Positions 8,602 through 16,987 of a DNA stretch of 59,427 bases are shown piece by piece. Origin of the DNA: Roseateles saccharophilus (GTDB taxonomy: Bacteria > Pseudomonadota > Gammaproteobacteria > Burkholderiales > Burkholderiaceae_C). The notes under the pieces were generated by a model. The model worked only from the letters and a program-made list of their open reading frames with translations, did no database searches and was not told the DNA's origin. Positions within the stretch are counted from its first letter, which is position 1; each line of letters opens with the position of its first letter. The stretch spans positions 1 through 59,427 of the forward strand of contig NZ_SMBU01000032.1 of assembly GCF_004342485.1 (NCBI RefSeq). Reading direction: 5' to 3'. Made by a program: the position numbers and the translations under genes.

Positions 8602-11559
8602 ATGTCCAGCGCAGATACTGCGCCCATGCAGCAGCTCAAGCCCAGGACGCTCTACTTCACGCTGAGCTTTTTGATGGTCGGCCTGGTGGCCCTGGTGTTC
8701 GGCGTGCTGATGCTGCACGAGCGCTCGCGCAGCGATGCGCTGATGCTGCAGCAGGCCGGTGCCGCGGCAAAGCGCATCGGCCAGGAGGCGGCGGCGACGG
8801 TCGAGGCCGAGCTGAGGCCCGCGCGCGTCAGCGTCGCCCTGCTGGCGGCCGGCGCGCTGGGCCGCGCGGGCAGCGAGGCCGAGCGCCTGGCGGCGCTGCC
8901 GCAGATGGCCGCGGCCCTGCACGGCAATGCTTCGGTGTCGGCCGTGTATGCCGGCACGGCGGACGGCGCCTTCGTGCTGCTGCGCCGCCTGGCCGACCCG
9001 GCCACGCGCTCGCGCATGGACGCGCCGGCCGAAGCTGCCTTCGCGCTGCAGAGCGTGGAGCGCGGCGCCACCGGCAACGCACACGGCGCCTACCGCTTCT
9101 ACGACGCCGCGATGCGCGAACTGCAGCGGCGCGAGCGGCCCGACTACGAGTTCGACCCGCGCACCCGGCCCTGGTATGTGCTGGCGCGGCGTGCGGCCGA
9201 TGGTGGCGTCGTGCAGTCGGCGCCCTACCGCTTCTTCACGACCGGCGAGCCTGGCGTGACGCTGGCCCAGGCGCGTGGCGCCAGCGTCGTCGGGGCCGAC
9301 GTCAGCCTGCAGGCACTCGGCGAGATGTTGGGCAAGCCGCAGATCAGCCACTCGGCGGAACTGCTGATCGCGACCGAGGGCGGCGAGATGCTGGCCGAGG
9401 CGCGGCGCGGGCAGGGGGTGCAGATGAAGGGCGGGCAGAACCTGCCGCGCGTCGTCGAGTCCGCGTCGCCGCTGATGCGCGCGCTCTGGCAGCAGCGCGA
9501 CGCCGGGGGGCGGCTTGCACCGGTGCAGACCCTCGAGGGCCGCGAATGGGTCAGCCATGCGCTTCCGCTGGCCGGGTCCGTCGAGGCCGGCGCGCCGCTG
9601 GTGCTGCTGATGGCCGCACCACGCGACGAGCTGCAGGCCTTCCAGATCGAGAGCCGCCGCCACAGCTTCTACATCTCGCTCGGCCTGGTGCTGTTGCTGC
9701 TGCCGCTGGTGCACCTGCTGGCCGACCGCGTGTCCAGGCCGCTGCGCAATCTGGCGCGCCAGGCCGAGGCCATCGAGCGCTTCGAGTTCGGCGGCCCCGA
9801 CCCGGCACGCAGCCTGATCCGCGAGGTCGACCGGCTGGCCCTCGCGATGACGGCCATGAAGCATTCGCTGCGACGCTTCCTGGACATCAGCGGCGCGCTC
9901 GGCGCCGAGCGCGACTTCGACGCGCTGCTGGACCTGATCCTGCGCGAGACCATCGCCGTGACCGGCGCGAGCGGCGGCGCCGTGCACCTGCTGTCCGAGG
10001 ACGGCCGCACGCTCGAGCCCGTCGCCGCGCGACTGCATGGCGCGGTGGCCCCCGAGGTCGGCTATAGCTGGGACCTGGCCATGGCCGACAGCCTCGGCGC
10101 GCCGGTGCGGGCGCTGCGGGCCGACGACGCGATCGAGGCCGAGCTGCGCTGGGACGACCCGGCCCATCTGGCCGCCTACCAACCCCTGTTCACCGGCCTG
10201 GGCGCGGCGCGGCTGCGTCTGTTGTCGCTGCCGCTGAAGAACCGCCAGCACGAGACCCTGGGCACGCTGACACTGAGCTTCCCGCTGCCCGCCCAGGGCC
10301 GGCCCGAAGCGCTGGGGGCGGCCCTGGTGGCTTTCGTGCGCGCGCTGTCGGGCACGGCGGCGCTGGCCATCGACAACCAGCTGCTGCTGCGCGCGCGCAA
10401 GGAACTGCTGGAGAGCTTCATCCAGCTCGTCGCCGGCGCCATCGACGCCAAGAGCCCCTACACCGGCGGCCACTGCCAGCGCGTGCCGGAGCTGACCCGC
10501 CTGCTGGCCCAGGCCGCCTGCGACGCGACCGAGGGGCCTTATGCCGGCTTCGCGATGGATGCCGAGCAGTGGGAGGCCCTGCACATTGCGTCCTGGCTGC
10601 ACGACTGCGGCAAGGTCACGACGCCGGAATACATCGTCGACAAGGCCACCAAGCTCGAGACCCTCTACAACCGCATCCACGAGATCCGCACCCGCTTCGA
10701 GGTGCTCAAGCGCGACGTGCTGGTCGAGAAGCTGGCGGCCGAGCTCGGCGAGGCGGGCACCGCCCGCGCTCGCGCTGCAGCGGCCGGGCCGCTGGCCGAG
10801 CTGGACGCCGACTACGCCTTCGTCGCCGCCAGCAATGTCGGCGGCGAGACCCTGGACCCCGGCGCGCTGGCGCGGTTGCGCGGCATCGGCGAGCGGCGCT
10901 GGCAGCGCACGCTGGACGATTCGCTGGGCCTGTCGGCCGACGAGTCGCGCCGCCTGCCCCGGCCGCGCCCGCCGCTGCCCGCCGCCGAGACCCTGCTGCA
11001 GGACCGGCCCGAGCATGTCGTGCCGCGCCCGGCCGGCGACAGGCTCGCGGACGACAACCGCTGGGGCTTCAGGCTGGACCAGCCCGGGAACCTGCACCAC
11101 CGCGGCGAGCTGCACAACCTCGCCGTCCCGCGCGGCACGCTGACCGAAGAGGAGCGCTACCGGATCAACGACCATATCGTGCAGACCATCAAGATGCTGG
11201 AGGAGCTGCCTTTCCCCAAGCATCTGCGCGGCGTGCCCGAGATGGCCGGCGGCCACCACGAGCGCATGGACGGCCGCGGCTACCCCAAGGGCCTCAAGGG
11301 CGCCGACATGAGTCCGCAGGCGCGCATGATGGCCATCGCCGACGTCTTCGAGGCGCTGACGGCCGACGACCGGCCCTACAAGCCCGGCAAGCGGCTTTCC
11401 GAGGCGCTGGCCATCATGCAGCGCATGGTCCGCGAGCAGCACCTGGACCCCGAGCTGTTCGCGCTCTTCCTGAGCGCCGGTGTCTGCCTTGCCTATGCAG
11501 AACGCTTCATGCCGGCCGAAAGGGTCGACGTGGCGGACCTCGCGGCCTATCGACCCTAG
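8602..11559 (+). CDS. Membrane-bound Cache/HAMP/GAF/HD-GYP cyclic-di-GMP phosphodiesterase with domain insertion
   Basis: This 985-residue protein is predicted to sense an external ligand and hydrolyse cyclic-di-GMP. One membrane helix lies near residues 19-40 (LYFTLSFLMVGLVALVFGVL). A periplasmic Cache-like region follows (YEFDPRTRPWYVLA), then a second helix (FYISLGLVLLLLPLVHLLA), HAMP and a GAF-like segment to about residue 600. The HD pair is H667-D668 in WLHDCGKV; later ligands lie in AGGHHERMDG and the GRGYPKGL motif is at 891-898. The HD-to-GYP distance, about 225 residues, is far longer than the usual 80-100, so an insertion of roughly 130 residues splits the domain. All key residues are present. 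It ends overlapping the convergent DUF4399 gene by four bases. An alternative start is at 8626. Confidence 0.9.
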   Translation: MSSADTAPMQQLKPRTLYFTLSFLMVGLVALVFGVLMLHERSRSDALMLQQAGAAAKRIGQEAAATVEAELRPARVSVALLAAGALGRAGSEAERLAALPQMAAALHGNASVSAVYAGTADGAFVLLRRLADPATRSRMDAPAEAAFALQSVERGATGNAHGAYRFYDAAMRELQRRERPDYEFDPRTRPWYVLARRAADGGVVQSAPYRFFTTGEPGVTLAQARGASVVGADVSLQALGEMLGKPQISHSAELLIATEGGEMLAEARRGQGVQMKGGQNLPRVVESASPLMRALWQQRDAGGRLAPVQTLEGREWVSHALPLAGSVEAGAPLVLLMAAPRDELQAFQIESRRHSFYISLGLVLLLLPLVHLLADRVSRPLRNLARQAEAIERFEFGGPDPARSLIREVDRLALAMTAMKHSLRRFLDISGALGAERDFDALLDLILRETIAVTGASGGAVHLLSEDGRTLEPVAARLHGAVAPEVGYSWDLAMADSLGAPVRALRADDAIEAELRWDDPAHLAAYQPLFTGLGAARLRLLSLPLKNRQHETLGTLTLSFPLPAQGRPEALGAALVAFVRALSGTAALAIDNQLLLRARKELLESFIQLVAGAIDAKSPYTGGHCQRVPELTRLLAQAACDATEGPYAGFAMDAEQWEALHIASWLHDCGKVTTPEYIVDKATKLETLYNRIHEIRTRFEVLKRDVLVEKLAAELGEAGTARARAAAAGPLAELDADYAFVAASNVGGETLDPGALARLRGIGERRWQRTLDDSLGLSADESRRLPRPRPPLPAAETLLQDRPEHVVPRPAGDRLADDNRWGFRLDQPGNLHHRGELHNLAVPRGTLTEEERYRINDHIVQTIKMLEELPFPKHLRGVPEMAGGHHERMDGRGYPKGLKGADMSPQARMMAIADVFEALTADDRPYKPGKRLSEALAIMQRMVREQHLDPELFALFLSAGVCLAYAERFMPAERVDVADLAAYRP

Positions 11560-12467
11560 CGTTCGTGCCGGTTCACGCCGAAGTGCAGCGGCGTGCCCTT
11601 GAGCAGCAGATTGCCGCCGCCGTCCTGCAGCGCGACCTGCAGCTCGTAGTCACCCAGCGGCAGGTCGACGATGGCCTCGGTACGGCCGTCGGCGAGGTTC
11701 TGGCGCTGCGTGGCGCCGCCCTTCTGGCTGAAGCTCAGCTGAAAGTGGCCGGTGTCCTTGATGCTGCTGCCGGCCGGCGCCACGCCCAGGCCGGCGCCGA
11801 GCACGCCCAGCGACACCGTGAAGGGGCTGGACACCACCTCGTCGTCGCGCAGGTTCTTCACATAGACCTCACGGTTGGCGGAAGCGCGCGGCGTGGCGAG
11901 CTGGTCCTGGTACCAGGCCTCGCAGCTCCCGGCATTGCCTGCCTCGACCCGGGGCGCTGGCATGTCACCGCGCTTGCCCGTGACGACGACTGCGATCTCG
12001 TTGCTGAAGACGAAATAGGGCTTGTGGGCATGGTCGGCGAACAGCAGCCGCAGCGTGTGCCGGCCGGGCGGCAGGTCCAGTTCGGTGCCGGTCTGGCCCT
12101 TGCCGAAGTGGCGGTAGGTGGCGGAGAAGGGGATGGGGGCCGTGTGGTCGCGCGGCAGCGGCGTGTCGATGAGGAGGTGGTGGTGGCCGGCCTTCTCGTT
12201 GGGGTTGCCGGCCGGGATGACGCCCATGCCGCGCACGCCGAACTCGACCCAGAAGGGCGTGCGCACGCGGTAGCCGTTCTTCAGATTGCTGAAGTGCACC
12301 GAGATCGGTTCGCGCAGGTCTACCGCGGCGCGCTGGGCGGTGTGGGCCAGCCAGCACTGGCGTTCCAGCGGGTCGGCGGGCAGGGGCTCGGCGGCGGCCA
12401 GGGCGGGCACGAGGCCCGCCACGCAAAGCAGGACGCGGCCTCGGTTGAGATGAACGGCTGAACCCAT
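11556..12467 (-). CDS. Exported protein with two DUF4399 domains
   Basis: The 303-residue product begins with a probable signal peptide (RVLLCVAGLVPALAAAEP). Two copies of the DUF4399 fold follow. The first has VHFSNLKNGYRVRTPFWVEFGV, then GMGVIPAG and AGHHHLLIDT; the second has VYVKNLRDDEVVSSPFTVSL, then GLGVAPAG and TGHFQLSF. The histidine-rich GHHHLL of copy one is replaced by GHFQLS in copy two, so any metal or ligand site may survive only in the first. The function of DUF4399 is unknown. The protein is likely periplasmic. It converges on the HD-GYP gene with overlapping stop codons (shared CTAG). A nested hairpin lies directly before its start. Confidence 0.8.
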   Translation of the reverse strand: MGSAVHLNRGRVLLCVAGLVPALAAAEPLPADPLERQCWLAHTAQRAAVDLREPISVHFSNLKNGYRVRTPFWVEFGVRGMGVIPAGNPNEKAGHHHLLIDTPLPRDHTAPIPFSATYRHFGKGQTGTELDLPPGRHTLRLLFADHAHKPYFVFSNEIAVVVTGKRGDMPAPRVEAGNAGSCEAWYQDQLATPRASANREVYVKNLRDDEVVSSPFTVSLGVLGAGLGVAPAGSSIKDTGHFQLSFSQKGGATQRQNLADGRTEAIVDLPLGDYELQVALQDGGGNLLLKGTPLHFGVNRHER

Positions 12468-12472
12468 GCGAA

Positions 12473-12522
12473 CCTTCCGTCAAGGACTGCCACCGATTGT
12501 GGTGGCGCCCTGTGACGGAAGG
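12473..12522 (-). promoter_or_regulatory. Nested inverted repeat upstream of the DUF4399 gene
   Basis: Outer arms CCTTCCGTCA (12473-12482) and TGACGGAAGG (12513-12522) are perfect complements. They enclose a second perfect pair, GCCACC (12489-12494) and GGTGGC (12501-12506). It begins five bases before the DUF4399 start codon and overlaps the expected ribosome-binding region. It could be a dimeric operator or a leader RNA fold. Confidence 0.5.
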
Positions 12523-12668
12523 CGTCGTGAAGAGTGCGGACGTGCCAGCCTCTGAACAGGTTCTCGGTGCGCTATGCCGCGTCGCTGCACCCGCGACGCA
12601 TGAAGCCGGGGTACTGCGGGCCGAGCGCCGGGCCTGCCATGGGCCAGAGGCCCAAGGCCTTCCGTAGG

Positions 12669-12696
12669 CACAAGCAGTCCGCAGGGACTGCTTGTG
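12669..12696. repeat. Perfect 12-bp inverted repeat with 4-base loop
   Basis: CACAAGCAGTCC and GGACTGCTTGTG are separated by GCAG. The arms match at all 12 positions. There is no T-run on either side, so it is not a standard intrinsic terminator. Confidence 0.6.
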
Positions 12697-12735
12697 TCCG
12701 ACTCCAGTTCCCAAGCCGGCCCGCGCTGGCGATGT

Positions 12736-12758
12736 GCTTGCGGCTCAATGCCGCAAGC
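12736..12758. repeat. Perfect 9-bp inverted repeat with 5-base loop
   Basis: GCTTGCGGC and GCCGCAAGC are separated by TCAAT. It lies 40 bases from the preceding 12-bp hairpin and shares its GCTTG/CAAGC core. The two could be related palindromic units downstream of ocd. Confidence 0.55.
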
Positions 12759-12830
12759 ATCGCCGTCCCCGCGGGGGACCGACTGGACTCGCTCGCGTTC
12801 AGCGATGCGAGGCCGGGCGAGGGGCAGCTT

Positions 12831-13868
12831 TCAGGCCGCCTGAAGCCGGTGGTTCAGCTGCAGCTCGCCGAACAGATCCTTGGGGTCGGCCATCTGCGGG
12901 ATCAGCTCCAGCGGTGCGCCCAGGCCGAGCTGGCGGCTCAGGTCGTGCAGCAGGCGCAGCGCGGAGAAGTCCTCCAGCGCGAAGCCGACCGAGTCGAACA
13001 CGGTGACCTGGGCATCGCTTTCGCGGCCCGGCGCGGCACCGGCCAGCACGCGCCAGAACTCGGTGACGGGGAAGTCGGCCGGCATCTGCTGCAGGTCGCC
13101 CTCGACGCGCGATTGCGGCTCGTACTCGACGATGACGCGGGCCATCTCCAGCACGCCGCGGTGCAGCTCGGTCTTGCCGGGGCAGTCGCCGCCGACGCCG
13201 TTGATGTGCATGCCGGGCTCGATCAGCTCGGGCGTCAGGATGGTGGCGTTGGTTTTGTCGGCGGTGACGGTGGTGACGATGTCGGCGCCGCGCACCGCCT
13301 CGGCCGTGGAGGTGCAGACCCTCAGCGTCAGGCCGGGCGTGCCCTGGAGGTGGGCGAGCAGCTTGGCCGTGGCGGCCGGGTCGATGTCGAAGAGGCGCAG
13401 CTCGCGGATGCCCAGCAGGTGATGGAAAGCCAGGGCCTGGAACTCGCTCTGGGCGCCGTTGCCGATCAGGGCCATCACGCGGCTGCCCGGGCGGGCCAGC
13501 CGCTTGGCCACCATGACCGAGGTGGCGGCGGTGCGCATCGCGGTGGTCAGCGTCAGCTCGGACAGCAGCGCCGGGGCGCCGGTGTTCACGTCGGCGAGCA
13601 CGCCGAAAGCCATCACGGTCGGCAGGCCGAAGCGGTGGTTTTTGGGGTGGCCGTTGACGTATTTGAAGCTGTAGAGGCTGGCGTCAGCGATGGGCATCAG
13701 CTCGATGACGCCGTCGGGCGAATGGGCGGCGACACGGGGCGTCTTGTCGAACTCGGCCCAGCGCAGATAGTCCGCCTCGAGGTAGGCGACGAGGCGGCGC
13801 AGTAAATCGGGAAGGCCCACGCGCTGCACGAGGCGGGCGACATCGCGGGGGGTGAGGACGGTGGTCAT
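12831..13868 (-). CDS. ocd: Ornithine cyclodeaminase
   Basis: This 345-residue enzyme of the ornithine cyclodeaminase/mu-crystallin family is predicted to convert L-ornithine to L-proline and ammonia using bound NAD. The Rossmann segment VMALIGNGAQSEFQALAF carries the GxGxQ pattern, and DIVTTVTADKTNATIL follows the nucleotide-binding fold. The N-terminal part SPDGVIELMPIADASLYSFKYVNGHPKN is typical of long beta-proteobacterial Ocd proteins. The start at 13868 is preceded by AAGGAGA. The gene is divergent from an Lrp/AsnC regulator with a palindrome between them, so amino-acid-responsive control is likely. Confidence 0.92.
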   Translation of the reverse strand: MTTVLTPRDVARLVQRVGLPDLLRRLVAYLEADYLRWAEFDKTPRVAAHSPDGVIELMPIADASLYSFKYVNGHPKNHRFGLPTVMAFGVLADVNTGAPALLSELTLTTAMRTAATSVMVAKRLARPGSRVMALIGNGAQSEFQALAFHHLLGIRELRLFDIDPAATAKLLAHLQGTPGLTLRVCTSTAEAVRGADIVTTVTADKTNATILTPELIEPGMHINGVGGDCPGKTELHRGVLEMARVIVEYEPQSRVEGDLQQMPADFPVTEFWRVLAGAAPGRESDAQVTVFDSVGFALEDFSALRLLHDLSRQLGLGAPLELIPQMADPKDLFGELQLNHRLQAA

Positions 13869-13947
13869 GGCGGTCTCCTTGGGGCTGTTGGAGCGATTCT
13901 TCCGACGCAGGCCGCCAAACAGAAGCGCAAGTCCTGACCAGTAATGC

Positions 13948-13981
13948 ATTGCCATTTGGCAAAATGGCAATGGAAATTGCC
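13948..13981. promoter_or_regulatory. Overlapping palindromes between ocd and the Lrp-type regulator
   Basis: ATTGCCATTT (13948-13957) and AAATGGCAAT (13962-13971) are perfect complements with a GGCA spacer. GGCAAT (13966-13971) and ATTGCC (13976-13981) form a second, overlapping pair. The region is AT-rich against a GC-rich background. Lrp/AsnC proteins bind arrays of imperfect palindromes, so this is a probable operator for autoregulation and for ocd control. Confidence 0.65.
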
Positions 13982-13993
13982 AATCTGTTCAAA

Positions 13994-14419
13994 ATGGACG
14001 CCCTCGACCAGAAACTCCTCGCGCTGTTGCGCACCGATGCCCGTGCCAGCGTCGCCACGCTGGCGGCCAAGCTCAAGGTGTCGCGCGGCACCGTCACCAA
14101 CCGCATCGCGCGGCTGGAGGACGGCGGCGTCATCACCGGCTACACGGTGCGGCTGCGGCCCGATGCGGTGCCCGACCAGATCCGGGCCTGGATGAGCATC
14201 ACCGTCGACGGCAACCGCACCCGCGAGGTCGTCGCCATGCTGCTCGGCGAGCCGGGCATCACGGGCCTGTTCGACACCAACGGCCGCTGGGACCTGCTGG
14301 CCGAGATCAGCAGCTCCAGCCTGCAGGAGCTGGCCGAGGTGCTGGAGCGTGTGCGCCTCATCAAGGGGATTGCCGGCACCGAGACCAGCATCCATCTGCA
14401 GAGCTACAAGCTGGGCTGA
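13994..14419 (+). CDS. Lrp/AsnC family transcriptional regulator
   Basis: A 141-residue protein with an N-terminal winged helix-turn-helix (MDALDQKLLALLRTDARASV, then LKVSRGTVTNRIARLEDGGVITGY) and a C-terminal RAM ligand-binding domain (GLFDTNGRWDLLAEI and GIAGTETSIHL). Lrp/AsnC proteins form octamers that respond to amino acids. Divergence from ocd suggests that ornithine, arginine or proline is the effector. Upstream ATG codons at 13949 and 13970 are in frame, but they lie inside the palindromic operator and lack ribosome-binding sites. The start at 13994 matches the usual family N-terminus, though it also lacks a clear Shine-Dalgarno sequence. Confidence 0.9.
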   Translation: MDALDQKLLALLRTDARASVATLAAKLKVSRGTVTNRIARLEDGGVITGYTVRLRPDAVPDQIRAWMSITVDGNRTREVVAMLLGEPGITGLFDTNGRWDLLAEISSSSLQELAEVLERVRLIKGIAGTETSIHLQSYKLG

Positions 14420-14467
14420 TATCGTGCGCGGCGCTTTCCGAGGCCAGCTCCTGGCCACCCTTTCGAC

Positions 14468-15388
14468 ATGACCCCTGCCCTGATCCGCCGCGCCTGGCTC
14501 GCGGCTTCCTTCGCGCTGCTGGCCGGCTGCTCCGTGCTGCCCACGCAGACGCCCCAGCCTCCCGTTGTCACGCCGCCGGTCGAGCCGCCGCCCGTCGTCA
14601 AACCCGCGCCCAGGCCACCCCGCGTCGGCCTGGCGCTGGGGGGCGGCGCGGCGCGCGGCTTCGCCCACATCGGCGTCATCCAGGTGCTGGAAGAGCATGG
14701 CATCAAGGTCGACCTCGTCGCCGGCACCTCGGCCGGCAGCCTGGTGGCTTCGCTCTACGCCTCGGGCAAGAACGGCAAGGAGATGCAGACCCTGGCCGAG
14801 TCCATGGACGAGGGTGCGATCACGGACTGGTCCTTCCCGCTGCGCGGCCTGATCCGCGGCGAGGCGCTGGCGCGCTTCATCCGCGAGAAGACTGGCGGCC
14901 GCGGCATCGAGCAGATGGCCCTGCCGCTAGGCATTGTCGCGACCGACCTGTCCGACGGCTCGCCCATCCTGTTCCGCAGTGGCGACACCGGCACGGCCGT
15001 GCGCGCATCGAGTGCGGTGCCGGCCGTGTTCCAGCCGGTCAAGATCGGCCAGCGCGAGTACGTCGACGGGGGGCTCGTGTCGCCCGTGCCGGTGCGCTTC
15101 GCGCGCGAGATGGGCGCCCAGCTCGTCATCGCGGTGGACATCAGCTCGCCGCCCGAGAAGGACCCTCCCGGCGACGCCTTCCGCATGCTGATGCAGACCT
15201 TCTCCATCATGGGCCGCAGCATCAACGGCTTCGAACTGCGGGATGCCGACATCGTCATCCGCCCCCGGCTGGACGGCGTCGGCAGCGCCGACTTCACGGC
15301 GCGGCGCCGTGCCATCCAGGCCGGCCGCGAGGCTGGGCTGGCGATGCTGCCGCTGATCCGGCAGCGCATCGCCGAAAAGACGCGCTGA
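14468..15388 (+). CDS. Patatin-like phospholipase, predicted lipoprotein
   Basis: The 306-residue product has a lipoprotein signal with lipobox LLAGC (C21), a proline-rich tether (residues 28-51) and a patatin domain. The oxyanion loop is LALGGGAARGFAH, the catalytic serine is S88 in GTSAGS, and the catalytic aspartate is D200 in YVDGG. It is thus a Ser-Asp dyad lipid acyl hydrolase anchored to a membrane facing the periplasm. The family resembles RssA/NTE-type proteins. Convergent with the alpha/beta hydrolase gene; the two stop codons sit in one hairpin. Confidence 0.9.
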   Translation: MTPALIRRAWLAASFALLAGCSVLPTQTPQPPVVTPPVEPPPVVKPAPRPPRVGLALGGGAARGFAHIGVIQVLEEHGIKVDLVAGTSAGSLVASLYASGKNGKEMQTLAESMDEGAITDWSFPLRGLIRGEALARFIREKTGGRGIEQMALPLGIVATDLSDGSPILFRSGDTGTAVRASSAVPAVFQPVKIGQREYVDGGLVSPVPVRFAREMGAQLVIAVDISSPPEKDPPGDAFRMLMQTFSIMGRSINGFELRDADIVIRPRLDGVGSADFTARRRAIQAGREAGLAMLPLIRQRIAEKTR

Positions 15389-15400
15389 ACCCTCAGCGCG
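15381..15400. terminator. Hairpin spanning both stop codons of two convergent genes
   Basis: CGCGCTGA (15381-15388) and TCAGCGCG (15393-15400) are perfect complements. The four-base loop ACCC is the whole intergenic gap. Each arm holds a stop codon, TGA on the plus strand and TGA on the minus strand. There is no T-tract, so termination strength is uncertain. Confidence 0.5.
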
Positions 15401-16223
15401 CCAGCCAGCCCATCAGGGCTGCGATGACCTCGGCCTTCTCGGGCTCGTTGAAGATCTCGTGCGCAAAACCCGGCCAGGGGCGGCAGGTGACGACGCTCCT
15501 GGGCGCCGCCGCGGCGAAGGCCTCGCTACCGCGCGGCGCGACGCAGCGGTCCGCGCCGGCCCACATCAGCAGCGTCGGCAGCGTCCAGCGCGGCGCGGCG
15601 GCGATGACCTGGGCACCGCCGTCGACGATGAAGCGCGTCAGCCGCGCGGTGATGCGGTCGTGCACCAGCGGGTCGTTCGTGTAGGCCTGCACGACGGCCG
15701 GGTCGCGGCAGATCCACTCGGGCTTGAGGCCGTTGCCGACGGCCAGGCCGGGGGCCAGCGAGCCGGCCACCGCGAGCAGCAGCTTCTGCAGGCCCGACAG
15801 GCCCGCGTCCAGCGCGGGCGAGGACAGCACCAGCGCATCGAGAGGCCGGCTCCAGGTGGCCGGCTGCGCGGCCAGGGCCTCGGCGGCGAAGCGCGCAGCG
15901 ACGAGGCCGCCCATGCTGTGGCCCAGCATCACGAAGCGCCGGCCGGGCTGGCGCACGGCATCGATGACGCGGGCGGTGTCCCGCAGCAGGGCGTCGTGGT
16001 CGGGGATGTCGCCGCGCCGGCCCTGGCTGCGGCCGTGGCCGCGATGGTCCCAGCCATGTACGTCCCAGCCCTGGGCGTTCAGCGCCGCGGCGACATGGGC
16101 ATAGCGGCCGATGTGCTCGCCCAGGCCATGCACCAGCAGCAGCTGGCCGCGCGCAGGCTCGGCGATGGCGGGCCAGTGGCGCAGCTGGAGTTGCAGGCCG
16201 TCGTCGGTGGTGATCGTCGTCAT
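15393..16223 (-). CDS. Alpha/beta hydrolase, monoacylglycerol lipase-like
   Basis: A 276-residue serine hydrolase of the Hydrolase_4 group. The HG motif is LLVHGLGEHIGRY, the conserved GWDHRGHGRSQG follows, and the nucleophile is S103 in LGHSMGG. The acid is the Asp of MWAGADRCVAP and the base the His of PGFAHEIFNEP. This pattern matches monoacylglycerol lipases and related lysophospholipases, which release fatty acids from small glycerides. No signal peptide is seen, so it is cytoplasmic. It lies downstream of the LytTR regulator on the same strand with a 38-base gap, so read-through is possible. Confidence 0.87.
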   Translation of the reverse strand: MTTITTDDGLQLQLRHWPAIAEPARGQLLLVHGLGEHIGRYAHVAAALNAQGWDVHGWDHRGHGRSQGRRGDIPDHDALLRDTARVIDAVRQPGRRFVMLGHSMGGLVAARFAAEALAAQPATWSRPLDALVLSSPALDAGLSGLQKLLLAVAGSLAPGLAVGNGLKPEWICRDPAVVQAYTNDPLVHDRITARLTRFIVDGGAQVIAAAPRWTLPTLLMWAGADRCVAPRGSEAFAAAAPRSVVTCRPWPGFAHEIFNEPEKAEVIAALMGWLAR

Positions 16224-16261
16224 CGTCGCGTGGTCCGGTGAAGGGCAGGGCGCGATTATGT

Positions 16262-16987
16262 TCAGAGCACGGCGCGCAGCCTGTCGTAGCCGCTGCGGCT
16301 GACGGGGATGCGCTTGCCGTTCTTCATGCGGGCCAGGTAGGCGTCGCTGTCGGTGCGCTCCAGTCCCTGCAGCGCGGCCAGGTTGATGATGAAGCTGCGG
16401 TGCACGCGCACGAAGCGCGCCGGGTCGAGCTGAGCCTCGAGTTCGGAGATGCGCTGGGCCTTCAGGTGCTCGCGGCCGGCGCTGTGGAAGGCGACGTAGT
16501 CGGCCTGGGCCTCGATGTGGTCGATGGCGTCGACGGCCAGCACCAGCAGGCTGCCGCCGTCGCGGTCGGGCACCAGCACGCGGGCCAGCGGCCGCGGCGC
16601 GACCAGCCTGTCCAGCCCCGGCTGGGGCTGGCCCTGCAGGCGGCGCGCGCGCGCCAGCGCCGCGTCGAAGCGCTCCTGCGCGAAGGGCTTGAGCAGGTAG
16701 TCCACCGCATGCAGCTCGAAGGCACGCAGCGCGTGCTGGTCGTAGGCGGTCGTGAAGACGACGCCGTCGCGCCGGCCGGTCAGCTCCAGCACCTCCAGGC
16801 CGGTCAGCCTGGGCATCTGGATGTCGAGGAAGACCAGGTCGGGCCCGAGCTCGGTGATCGCGCGGGCGGCGTCCAGGCCGTTGTCGGCCTCGGCCACGAG
16901 CTCGATGTCGGCATGGGGCCGCAGGTACTCGGCGAGCAGGCGGCGGGCCAGGGTTTCGTCGTCGGCGATGAGCGCGCGCAGGGTCAT
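16262..16987 (-). CDS. LytTR-family response regulator
   Basis: This 241-residue regulator has a receiver domain (ALIADDETLARRLL, phospho-acceptor D55 in VFLDIQMP, Thr in TTAYDQ, Lys in LLKPF) and a C-terminal LytTR DNA-binding domain (IDHIEAQADYVAFHS, then FVRVHRSFIINLAAL and NGKRIPVSRSGYDRLR). LytTR proteins bind promoter DNA through beta-strands instead of a helix-turn-helix. Its start overlaps the kinase stop (ATGA), showing a coupled two-component operon. The targets are unknown. A likely one is its own operon, which begins with the LiaF-like gene. Confidence 0.92.
   Translation of the reverse strand: MTLRALIADDETLARRLLAEYLRPHADIELVAEADNGLDAARAITELGPDLVFLDIQMPRLTGLEVLELTGRRDGVVFTTAYDQHALRAFELHAVDYLLKPFAQERFDAALARARRLQGQPQPGLDRLVAPRPLARVLVPDRDGGSLLVLAVDAIDHIEAQADYVAFHSAGREHLKAQRISELEAQLDPARFVRVHRSFIINLAALQGLERTDSDAYLARMKNGKRIPVSRSGYDRLRAVL

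Larger units (their letters stand above)
12523..12830. other. Intergenic region with several hairpins, no gene seen
   Basis: About 310 bases between the DUF4399 promoter side and the ornithine cyclodeaminase stop. Open frames here show no family resemblance. It holds at least three compact inverted repeats, listed separately or in the findings, plus a GTCCCC/GGGGAC pair near 12765-12780. Such density suggests transcription termination for the minus-strand ocd gene, or a dispersed palindromic repeat. Confidence 0.5.

Noticed and set aside
8023-11442. An 1139-codon open frame opposite the HD-GYP gene
   Set aside because: It runs antisense to a clear Cache/GAF/HD-GYP protein and shows only compositional bias.
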